Source: Leptopterna dolabrata (taxonomy: Eukaryota; Arthropoda; Insecta; Hemiptera; Miridae). From it: 64,000 nucleotides of DNA. Location: the NCBI GenBank assembly GCA_954871275.1, contig OX940988.1, positions 26,599,227 through 26,663,226 on the forward strand. The letters are read 5' to 3'. Numbering within the stretch: position 1 is the stretch's first letter; the number at the start of each line of letters is the position of its first letter. The notes beneath the pieces were generated by a model. It saw only the letters and a program-made list of their open reading frames with translations. It searched no databases and had not been told where the DNA came from. Made by a program: the position numbers and the translations under genes. Of this stretch, positions 23,581 to 32,765 are shown one piece after another.

Positions 23581-24403
23581 ATTTTGCTTCCGAGTCTGTT
23601 CTATTTTATAATGGGTCACTCTGATTGTGACGAGGAAGCTCCTGTGCCATCATCACCTTGGCAGTGTATTTTAGTTGGTGTAATCATTGAAGTATTTTTG
23701 TATTTACGAGCACTTATTAATTTTATAAGTTTCTGGTATTAAACTATTTCAAAGTTACACCATCCAACCGAACCAATAATTATAATGACTAGATAAATAT
23801 AACAGGCACCTTTATTAGGTAGTCATGCAAATTTGATTTTGATAAATTTAGGAGAGGGAGTCTAATATCTATTATTATGATTGATATTCCAGTATTAGTC
23901 ATCGACTTCAAGACTAATGAATAAGCGATAACTGAATAATGTGTTGAGGTTGGTATCACATTTCAGTAAGTAAATGTTCGACATGAAGGAGGGTTTACTG
24001 GTACGTACCGAGGTACTTAGCAGTTAGTTGTTGACGGGCAAACACTCACCTGAAACGATAAACAAAAATCACAATATTGAATACCATCAATAACCTAATG
24101 GCGCCGGAAACAGCGCCGCAAAGGGGGGGGGGGGGGGACCAGTCGTGCAGCATCACCATATCAGCAAATTTTTAAAATAATGTGCCAACTCAATCTAATC
24201 ATAAATTTACACGTACACTAATCCACCGTTTTAACCTTAAAACTTTTGGTAGTTTTTGGTGATTTCGAAAAACTGTTAACGTTTTCTTGCGACTTTTGAC
24301 CCACAAAATCATCGTAATAACACCATCAGTCAGCTGTTTTCGGATTTTCTCCCAAGTTCTTGATTAGAATGACATTTTCACATCACGTCTCCCCCTGCCG
24401 AAA
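23581..24403. other. Non-coding stretch flanking the LINE 3' end
   Basis: No supported gene. Contains a 15-bp G run at 24,123-24,137. Confidence 0.4.
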
Positions 24404-24718
24404 TTTTTTTTTTTTTTTTTTTTTAAATTAAATGCATTTATTCAGAAAATCAAATAAAAAGGTACAAAATAATGAATACAATGCTACTCCCCTCTTTAAG
24501 TATAACTTGTGCTGAGGGGAGGAGTTGTTGACCAGGGCAAAACAAGTCCCTTACGAAAATAGTGATACATTTAATGGAATCTACAGTGGAAGCCTAATAT
24601 TACACTAACACTATAACACTCATACAATTATTTGATAAAATCACAATGAACGAGAATAGTAAAAGAAAAGAAAAACACATTTCAAATAAATTTCTGGTAG
24701 GAACCTGTAGGAACCATC

Positions 24719-27673
24719 CTAGGTGCGAACCGAAAATAGTTTCTTGAGGTGGTTTTTGAATAAAGACAGCCCTACCGTTTCCCTAAGCTCTTTTGGGAGG
24801 CCGTTAAACAGTAGTGCACCCCTATAGTCATAACATTTCTGCCCCAGTGAAGTGAGCCGAAAGGGGGGCTTCACAAAACCTTGCGCGCTACTTCTTGTTG
24901 CAGAACTGCTGAACAAGTCTATTTTCCCTAATTGCTTGTCTCTAAAAACTTTTACGATTGTGGCCCGTTCAATGAGCGCTAGCACTGTCGGTACCAAGAG
25001 CTCCTGGAAAATTAAAGCTGTGGGGTGCCTTATATTTCTTTTTAATAGAACCTTGATCACCCGCTTTTGAATCGAAAATAGTGATTCAATGAGCTCCTTG
25101 CTACAACCACCCCATCCCGTAACCCCGTACATCAGAACAGATTGAACCATAGCAAAATAAAACATTCGTTTGGATTCCAACGGTAGAAAGTTTCTAATCT
25201 CCCTGCAAATATACAGCAACCGTCTTAATCTTGCAACGACATTACTAATATGGGAGTCCCACCTTAAACGTTGGTCGATTTCTACCCCTAAGTACCTTAT
25301 GCTAGCGACTTGTGAAATACTCGGGCATCCGCAAGACTCAGCCGCTGAGCAGCTGACCGTATGGCCTCTTATTGCGCCCAAGACAGGAATACGGTTATTA
25401 GGAAGGGCGAATGCGATGAAATGCGTTTTGTCGAAGTTCAGTTTCATTCCCATCTGTGCGAGGCAGTCCAAGACACCAGACAGGCTTCTCTCCGCTTTTT
25501 CCTTGGCTAACTCCCAGTTCTCTCCAGCCACTATCAATGAAGTGTCATCGGCAAAGGATATGCTCACACCCCCTAAGTCTCTCTCTAATAGCCGGTTAAT
25601 AAATAGTATGAAGTACACCGGCCCCAAACAAGTTCCCTGAGGAATCCCAAAAGAACAGTCTTGCCCATCGCTAATAGTTGCACCTATCTTTACAAACTGC
25701 TTCCTGTTTTCAAGGTAGCTGACCGACCACTTGACGAACCCTTTATTTATGCCAGTATCACTGATGGCCTGAACCAGCTTCACGTGCGAGACAGTATCAA
25801 ATGCCTTAACCAGGTCCATATAAACACCAACCACTTTTTGTCCCGAGTCCAGTGATTTGATAATCTCTTGAGTTTGTAGGCCAATCGCATCGTCCGCACT
25901 ACACCCCTTCCTAAAACCAAATTGCCTAGAGCTAAGCAGTCCCTTTTCTTCGAGGTAATCGACCAGAAACGACTTTGCAATTTTTTCTATTACCTTGCCA
26001 ATCACGGAGAGTAAAGAAATCGGACGATAGTTATTTGGGTCGCAAGGATCTCCTTTTTTAAAGAGAGGGATCAAAAGCGCTTGCTTATAAGCTTCAGGGA
26101 AACAATTTTCTTTGAACGAAGAGTTCACTATAAACGTTAAAGGCTCAAGAATGTATTCTCTACACGATTTCAAGAGATGGGTACTAAATCCATCCATACC
26201 TGGGGACGAACTTCCCCTAAAACCATCCAAAGTTTTACCAACAGTCTCTTTAGATATATTGAGAAACTCAATGGTATCCCACTGTGTAGATGGTTTCCTT
26301 GGCTCGTCAATGCTACCCGTGGATTGAGCAATCTGCCGACCCACTGTTGTAAAATGGTCATTTAGGGCATTGGCTACTCCTTTGGGATTTTCACTTGTAA
26401 TCAGCATTTTATCGCCGTGTACCATGATACCGTGGATATCCTCTTTCACTTTCAGTTTCCCTACTGAATGATTTATTAATTCCCATTTCTTTCTCATACC
26501 TGTTGCCCTCTCAAATTTAGACTTGTAGTATTCGTTTTTGGTAGTCAGTATCAGCCGGGAGAGAGTGCCTTTATATTTCTCAAAATAATGCATAAGACTC
26601 GTATTAAATGGTTCTTTGCGAAGCTTTGCACTGATTTTATCCTTTACTCTAATGGATGAAAGGATACCGTCAGTCATCCACGGTTTTAGTTTTATCTTTT
26701 TGTGTGGGATTTTTACAAGTTTCCGTGCTTTATGTATATGTACGTTAAGTATGTTTCCAAAATGAAAAGCGGCCTCATTTACATTTTTTGCTTGAAACAC
26801 CCTGTTCCAAAGCTCTGCTTGAAGGGATTGTTTTAGTTGGGAGTAATCTATCCTTTCAACCATATTTTTAGATTCCGTTGGCTTACGATTTTCGTCAAAT
26901 TGCAACTTCAATATAGGGCTGTAATGATCGGTCACGTTAGTTTTCCATACGATTGGTAAAGGCTTCAGCCTAATATGGCTACGAAGGAAGATGTGATCAA
27001 TTGCGGATTGTGATCCACCAGTGTCACGAGTGACACCATTTATGCAAGATACTAGCCCCCGTTCAGCCATGGTATCCAAATAATACTGCTTAATATTGTC
27101 CCTACAGTCCCTGTGAATATTGATGTTCATATCCCCCATGACTATGCAAATCCTATCCGAAGCTATTTCGTCTAGTGTAGATGCTAAGTTGTCTATAAAA
27201 TTGTATGTCTGAAGAGTCGAGACATCCTGACAACGATATATTGAAGCCACTGCCATCTTTATCCCCTCCCATTCAAATTCAACAAGAACGCTAGTGGCAT
27301 TACTAAGCACAACATTACGACATTGTACATTTTTACAATCACTTCTCACGAAAACTACTGTCCCCGAAGACCTATTTACCACGTTGGGGCTACAGTAACT
27401 TTTATAACCGTTGATGCTCTTCACTGTGATACCATCACCCAACCAACATTCTGTCAAAGCTATTACTGCAAATTTTATTTTACATACACTGATAGTAGCT
27501 ACAAATTCCTCAAAGTTTTTGTTTAAGCTTCTAATATTAGATGTAATAACAGCAAAACCTAATCCATCCTCAATAATATTATTTATTTCCAAGCTAGTTT
27601 CGCAGCATTGTTCATTTGTATCCATTAATTCCTCCTCACAATCACCATTCAAAATATTTTCCACCATTAACAT
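24719..27673 (-). CDS. LINE ORF2: endonuclease / reverse transcriptase, 984 aa
   Basis: The protein makes a target-site nick and reverse-transcribes its own RNA there. An apurinic-like endonuclease (EEP fold) occupies about residues 40-255, with TSNIRS, LTECWL, MGDMNIN, SAIDHIF and VTDHYSP marking the catalytic and metal-binding positions. The reverse transcriptase spans about residues 500-780, with LIPLFKKGD, NNYRPISLLS, QFGFRKG, MDLVKAFDTV, GIPQGTCLGP and the catalytic FADD. It is followed by the thumb signature RYLGVEID and a C-terminal region without RNase H. Motif order and length (about 900-1,000 aa) fit Jockey/CR1-type elements. The first ATG is used; ORF1 ends 56 bp upstream, so reinitiation or a similar mechanism is expected. 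No frameshift or stop is seen. Confidence 0.95.
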   Translation of the reverse strand: MLMVENILNGDCEEELMDTNEQCCETSLEINNIIEDGLGFAVITSNIRSLNKNFEEFVATISVCKIKFAVIALTECWLGDGITVKSINGYKSYCSPNVVNRSSGTVVFVRSDCKNVQCRNVVLSNATSVLVEFEWEGIKMAVASIYRCQDVSTLQTYNFIDNLASTLDEIASDRICIVMGDMNINIHRDCRDNIKQYYLDTMAERGLVSCINGVTRDTGGSQSAIDHIFLRSHIRLKPLPIVWKTNVTDHYSPILKLQFDENRKPTESKNMVERIDYSQLKQSLQAELWNRVFQAKNVNEAAFHFGNILNVHIHKARKLVKIPHKKIKLKPWMTDGILSSIRVKDKISAKLRKEPFNTSLMHYFEKYKGTLSRLILTTKNEYYKSKFERATGMRKKWELINHSVGKLKVKEDIHGIMVHGDKMLITSENPKGVANALNDHFTTVGRQIAQSTGSIDEPRKPSTQWDTIEFLNISKETVGKTLDGFRGSSSPGMDGFSTHLLKSCREYILEPLTFIVNSSFKENCFPEAYKQALLIPLFKKGDPCDPNNYRPISLLSVIGKVIEKIAKSFLVDYLEEKGLLSSRQFGFRKGCSADDAIGLQTQEIIKSLDSGQKVVGVYMDLVKAFDTVSHVKLVQAISDTGINKGFVKWSVSYLENRKQFVKIGATISDGQDCSFGIPQGTCLGPVYFILFINRLLERDLGGVSISFADDTSLIVAGENWELAKEKAERSLSGVLDCLAQMGMKLNFDKTHFIAFALPNNRIPVLGAIRGHTVSCSAAESCGCPSISQVASIRYLGVEIDQRLRWDSHISNVVARLRRLLYICREIRNFLPLESKRMFYFAMVQSVLMYGVTGWGGCSKELIESLFSIQKRVIKVLLKRNIRHPTALIFQELLVPTVLALIERATIVKVFRDKQLGKIDLFSSSATRSSAQGFVKPPFRLTSLGQKCYDYRGALLFNGLPKELRETVGLSLFKNHLKKLFSVRT

Positions 27674-27729
27674 GGGAACTTGAAAAAAAAAAATTTTGTT
27701 CTCACCAAGATCCCAAATAATTTAAAGCG

Positions 27730-28578
27730 TTACTTCTCACTGTGCGCTGGCGCCACTGGTTTCGTATAGGTAATTCCGGCGAACACGGACTTTTTGTCGA
27801 TCGACCGCAGGACGAGTTCGGAAACGACGATAGGTCTGGCGTCTTGGTCTTTTTTCATGAGGATTTTCCCGTTGCTGATCCATACGAATTGATACGAATA
27901 CTCTATCGCATGCTGCTTTGCCAGCCAACGAAGAAAATTGTTGTACGGAGAGAGGCGTTCGTTGATGTATACATTGCTTGTGTCCGAGAATGACGGGTGA
28001 ATTTTGTTGAGCTTTAAGCTCTCTCTTTTTTCCTTGGCAGCCGAGATCAATTTGTTACGCGCTACTTCCGAATCAAATGAGACGATTAATTTGTCATTCT
28101 TCTTCGCTTTAGCTGTAGAGCGCACTCTAAAAGCCTTCACAACATTCTCACACTTCATCTCCACGCCGACAGCTTGCGCGACTTGCACGACGATTTCGGT
28201 AGAATTTTCACCTGGGGTCTCGGGTACACCACTGATCTCAACATCGCTCTTCAAACCATTCTGCTCGCATACGTTGACACGCCAACTTAAGGCATCCACC
28301 TCCTTACGGAGTAGTTGATTTTCCTTTTTGAGGTCCTCATTCGACTCGGAAAGCATTTTAATGGACTTTTCAACTCCCTTGAAGCGCGAAAGTACTTCGT
28401 CCAATTTTTCGGAATTGAACGCAGCCGAATGCTCAAAAGATTTGATCTTCCCCGAAATATCACCCAGTCGTTTCAGGACGGTCGCCTCAAATACGGCTTG
28501 TTTAGATGGCACCAATGTTACCTCATCCTCCCCCGCATCGGAGTCCCCAGTATCGGTATCGACTTCGGTATTCTCCAT
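27730..28578 (-). CDS. LINE ORF1: coiled-coil / FP25K-like RNA-binding protein, 282 aa
   Basis: An acidic N-terminus (about residues 1-25) is followed by a heptad-rich coiled coil (about 45-105, KSIKMLSESNEDLKKENQLL) and then a domain of about 150 residues. That domain has DVEISGVPE, VVKAFRV, KLIVSFDS, VYINERLSPYN and YQFVWISNGKILMKKD. The C-terminal block resembles the baculovirus FP (few-polyhedra) family domain known from ORF1 of many insect LINEs, while the coiled coil would trimerise. No CCHC zinc knuckle is present. Role inferred: nucleic-acid binding and RNP formation with ORF2 protein. It starts at an ATG in a good context 60-70 bp inside the putative 5' UTR. Confidence 0.85.
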   Translation of the reverse strand: MENTEVDTDTGDSDAGEDEVTLVPSKQAVFEATVLKRLGDISGKIKSFEHSAAFNSEKLDEVLSRFKGVEKSIKMLSESNEDLKKENQLLRKEVDALSWRVNVCEQNGLKSDVEISGVPETPGENSTEIVVQVAQAVGVEMKCENVVKAFRVRSTAKAKKNDKLIVSFDSEVARNKLISAAKEKRESLKLNKIHPSFSDTSNVYINERLSPYNNFLRWLAKQHAIEYSYQFVWISNGKILMKKDQDARPIVVSELVLRSIDKKSVFAGITYTKPVAPAHSEK

Positions 28579-28645
28579 AACGCAACTCTGACGCGATTAG
28601 GATGGCGCGTTCTCCTCCACTTTCCTTAACCCTGTTTTCATTCCA

Positions 28646-29439
28646 TAATTGGTGCAAGTTACGTATTTATGACAGGTCCCATCTCCTACGCCTGGTGTTC
28701 CGGCGTCGGAGTAGAAATCCTTGTACTTTAACTTGAGAGACTTTTGGAAACTTGAGCTTTCTGTTGAGTCTGACGTCTACTTAGGGAAGTAACTTTAGAT
28801 TGTGGGCGACGGAGGGGATCTAACATGATCTTGGGGGCCGGATGGCCTGAAAGGCTTGAAGTATCTCACTGATGTGCCTCAGTTGGTACTGACTCGACGA
28901 CGCTAGAATGACCGGGACTCTGTACGAAATTTCATGAACTCACCAGTAAGCAAGTAGTCCATCTACCCTATACATTCGGCCACTACTTATGTTTTTCCCT
29001 CATAAACCTTGATCTTGTCGCGCCCCCAACATCCGTGGTCTGTTCCAAACCAAAAAAAAAAAAACAGATGGTGCTGGACGGATTCAGCAGCCAGGTCCTC
29101 AAAGTTGCAGTCTTAGGTATTCCAAAACCATCTTTGTAATGCTGTATAATACTCGTAATCCAAATGTATCACGTCAATAGAAACCGTAATGCAGGCTACT
29201 TCTGTCCTGGGCAACGTATTGGGGTTGAAAATGGATAGCTCCCGTAGACCGGGAAAGCCAAGTACAGTCTCCGCCGTCACTCACTCCTGATATGAGAAGA
29301 TTGGATTAAATAATGTGTCTCCAAGAACCATCACTAGACACTGATGTCTTGACCCTTAATAAGCAGATGAGTAGATCTTCATCTATAATATATAAAGTAC
29401 GGTTTGCGAGTTAATCTCTATCGGGGGTTAATCTCTATC
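28646..29439. other. LINE 5' flank, unresolved
   Basis: May hold the rest of the LINE 5' UTR or 3' portions of the older RT relic. A short hairpin lies at about 28,683-28,711 (CTCCTACGCCTGGTGTTCCGGCGTCGGAG). No coding region is supported. Confidence 0.35.
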
Positions 29440-29855
29440 TGTCTTCAGATATGTGGAGTTCATATGCGTGGATTCCTCCATCGCTTCGTCCAGCTTAGGA
29501 CCTTGTTGACAGCTGTTTGTAGCTTACTGCTGGCTTCTTTCGCGGAGTTTCCAACTGGAGAATAGCAGTCACCAGCAAAACTTGCTGTGAGTGTATCTAC
29601 TGGTTGACGTAGACCTCGAGTGTACAGTAAATATAGTACTTACTTGTCCAAGGACGCCGCCTTGCGGTACACCTGCGTTGATTTTCCTCAGCTGAGAATA
29701 CTAGTCCTCATATTTTTCTCTGAATAGGTGAACAGGTGTTTTACCTGTAAGGTAAAACTTCAGAATTTGGAAAAATTGAGTCGGGAGATCCCTTTGCAGT
29801 TTCGTATGCAATCCTCGATGCCATATCTTATCGAACGCTTGCGAGACATCTAAAG
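29440..29855 (-). pseudogene. Degenerate Jockey-type reverse transcriptase fragment
   Basis: The minus strand reads LDVSQAFDKIWHRGLHTKL near 29,800-29,855, a clear RT motif-A block. Then come FFQILKFYLTGKTPVH and, at 29,645-29,672, GVPQGGVLGQ, the RT motif-B' block. Downstream, the frame is lost before the expected FADD, with remnants (ANSAKEASSKLQTAVNKVL-like sequence in another frame) near 29,490-29,560. It is therefore a 5'- and 3'-truncated, frameshifted relic of a Jockey-clade LINE. It is distinct from the intact LINE at 24.4-28.6 kb, whose motif A reads MDLVKAFDTVSH. Confidence 0.72.
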
Positions 29856-29859
29856 AAAA

Positions 29860-32500
29860 TGGCAGAAAATATTTTATTTTCTTCTAATGAGCATTAAATC
29901 AGATTAGTGATCCTGTGATCCTGATCTATTGCAGACCATAAAGATACTCATTGTTTCGTTCATACCTGGAACAACCTAAACAATTTCTCTGGAAGGACCT
30001 AGGCATAACAAGAGTTTGCTAACGCACGATACCAGGTGGTACTGCCCTTCTCTAACATAACTGGAACAACGGCACCACGGTCTCTCTCTATACAGCAATG
30101 GCTTATAACTGCCATTTCCCAGCTTGGCCCTGCAACCCTGAAACATCCCCATCCAACAACCCATTTCCTCGATACATCTCTATAATGTCCTCCGTCCAAT
30201 TTCTCGGCCGTTATGTCCTGCTGTAGGCCCAAGTTACTGCACTGCATTAGGCCCCCAGCACCGTGAGCGATGCGCCCGCCGGCCATCCATAATCAATGAG
30301 CTTAGAGTGGCCCTTACTCTCCCAGACGTCCCACGAGGTGCCGCCGCTATAATTTTACGTTTCAACGCGGAAACAGTTTATCCAGGGTTCAACGCCGCTG
30401 CAGCCCTCCCGGCTAATCGCGAATTCATTTCAGGGCGCTTCTTGCTCCTAGTAAGGATATCTATAGGGATCTAATAAGAAGTATTTCCATATCCTAGGAT
30501 ACCTACCTACCTATCTAAAGCTCATTCACCATCTACTGAATGACATGGGTTAACCTGTGCTCTGCTCAGGATGGTCCGCATGGTTGGCAGTTTCACCACT
30601 TATCGCAGAAAACAGATAGTAGTTCTGGGTCCTAAGAATTAGAATTCTGGAGTGTAAAATCCATATTCTTCAGAAAAACACACCTAAAAATGTTCCACGC
30701 CAGAATACGTATTCGGAATTGTCTTTTCCGGACTTTGAAATTCCTAATTTATTGTTACGTTAAATTTTAAATTTTAGGCACAATCAGTGACTCAATGAGA
30801 CTTAAACAAAACCTTGAGTAACTACATCAGGATAGTTCTTGCAGGGCATTGAGTATTCTAGAGATTCTACGAGCTCCAAATTACTATAGGTACTTCGTTT
30901 CAATGCTTCTCCATAACAGGTCGTTCGATTAAATTAATATAACCTCTTTTTTGATACACGATTCACCGATGCTAGTGACGCCAGTAAAAGTATTTGGTAC
31001 CTACCTACCGTATTTTCTCGGCAAACGTGAGGGCTCTGGTCAGCGGGACCCACTGAGTAAGAAAATTACGAGGAAACTAATACTGATACAGGCACTTATC
31101 GACGAACTAGTGATTTAACAGCCAGCTCTTGTAATAATACAACAGAGCTTCCGCCCTGGTTCCAATTCTTTCCCTCGATACGTCACCTGTCACCGACAGA
31201 CTATTCAGGGATGAAACCAAACTGAGCGAAGAAAGCGCAGGATTGAACCTGTCATTGATTATTCACCTACCAGATCCTGTTCCTCCCAACCTCCCACAGC
31301 TAAGGGATACAACTATCAATACTCTGCAGGAGAAGGACGTCCACCTTCCGGGGGAAATAAAATATGATCTATCTGTTCGGTACTTGTCATAATCATGCTA
31401 TTCCAGTATTCAAATGCTTTTGGTTCATTAGGTCATTGTAAGAAAAAACTGATGAAACCCTTCATATTATCATCATTGCTCAACATTTTTATCAAACCCA
31501 CATAAAATGAACCGGCAGTTTTTCTACAACACCTAGCCGCCTTCTATAAAATTGTTGGATTGAGGGACTACTTCAATTTTTCGTGTTCATCACACGATTT
31601 TGCAATCATTTTCAACGCTGAATGACGCTGTAAGATTAATAATTTATTATTTCGACATTTACCTAAGCAAACTAATTAGTTGTTGTGGCTTGGCAATGAG
31701 TCGAGGGCACTGGGATATGTTTAGCTGAGTTGCAAAATGAGGAATCAACTTCACCACGTGATTGAAAAAAATACTGTAAAATCATATGCGTCATGTAGAG
31801 GTGACATTTCATTGGGCAGCCCCCGATACAGTGCACATACATGGGGGTGTCATTCTTAATAGGCCACCAGGTATACCACTCTGTAGGCAAGCAATAATCT
31901 TGGATTTTCGAAATCTATAGAAACTATCGAGGGTCGGTGGGGTATGTCCCCTAATCTATCCCATGGGATAAATGGGCGTGCACGCCCATCCAAAATCCGG
32001 CTGTACAGCTAGCAGTTTTGTCAGGGCGAGTGCAAACTTTTCCATAAAAACCTTGTGATTCTCGCACAAATATAGAGGGTAATTCGGTTACTGGTTCCCT
32101 AACGGGTATACTTATAAATTGTCCAACAATGTTACAGATGTTGACTAAAATAATTTTTACCTTCTTCGTGTAGTAAGAACACAAGCAGTATAGTGTAGCC
32201 GAGCCAAACGATGCAGCAGGAGAGAGATAAGTTATAGTAAACAGGTAACGAATAAATTCACTCTAAAAAGCTGAAGAGAAAGATTCATTAATAAAAAATA
32301 CCTGGGAAAACCTCTGCACTTATTACTCTTAATGCAATATTATTATAATAAACAATGGTAAATAAATACTCATTGTAAATTAGGTAACGACAAAGGGGAA
32401 CTCACTCCGAGCTCCTTTAATACTTAATTCATTTAATGGGAAGTTAATTTTTTATCTTCATGTTATGACTGCCAAACCATTGTTTAAGCAGGCTCGTTAT
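29860..32500. other. Gene-poor stretch
   Basis: No supported gene. 30,160-30,440 is GC-richer and lacks repeats visible elsewhere in the window, so it could be a conserved regulatory patch, but nothing diagnostic is seen. Confidence 0.35.
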
Positions 32501-32511
32501 CATGTTTGAAG

Positions 32512-32522
32512 ATATAAAAGGG
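32512..32522 (+). promoter_or_regulatory. Candidate TATA box for the secreted-protein gene
   Basis: GATATAAAAGGGC gives a strong TATA match, with a possible start about 30 bp on (near ATCGACAGTAG, about 32,540-32,550). It lies about 250 bp before the proposed initiator ATG at 32,766. Two short upstream ATGs would fall in the 5' UTR, so a start nearer TCAGTA at about 32,730 is an alternative. Confidence 0.45.
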
Positions 32523-32765
32523 CATTTAAAAAAACATATCGACAGTAGCAATCATAGCAGCAGCCTAGTATGATGTTACGCCCATTAGAACAGGGATGAT
32601 TGCATGAGGTTTTATGAGCCCGTTAAGAATAGCAATTAATCAGCAATCAACTTGGAGTCATTTACATTCCGGGATTCAAATAATAGTGAACACATTATCC
32701 GGGACTTTCATTACCCTTAGTGGTGGAAAAAATCAGTAACGAAAGTTATCACGGTCGGGAAGGTT

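Larger units (their letters stand above)
24404..28645 (-). mobile_element. Jockey/CR1-superfamily LINE, apparently full-length
   Basis: A minus-strand non-LTR retrotransposon. The 3' end is a 21-bp poly(A) (plus-strand T run 24,404-24,424), preceded by AATAAA (plus-strand TTTATT 24,437-24,442). It holds an intact ORF2 (24,719-27,673) and, 56 bp upstream, an intact ORF1 (27,730-28,578). The 5' boundary is approximate: I could not find a convincing target-site duplication, and the 5' UTR may run past 28,645. Both frames are uninterrupted, so the copy may be young and competent. Confidence 0.88.

Noticed and set aside
25170..28629. Plus-strand frames opposite the LINE
   Set aside because: Antisense shadows of ORF1 and ORF2.
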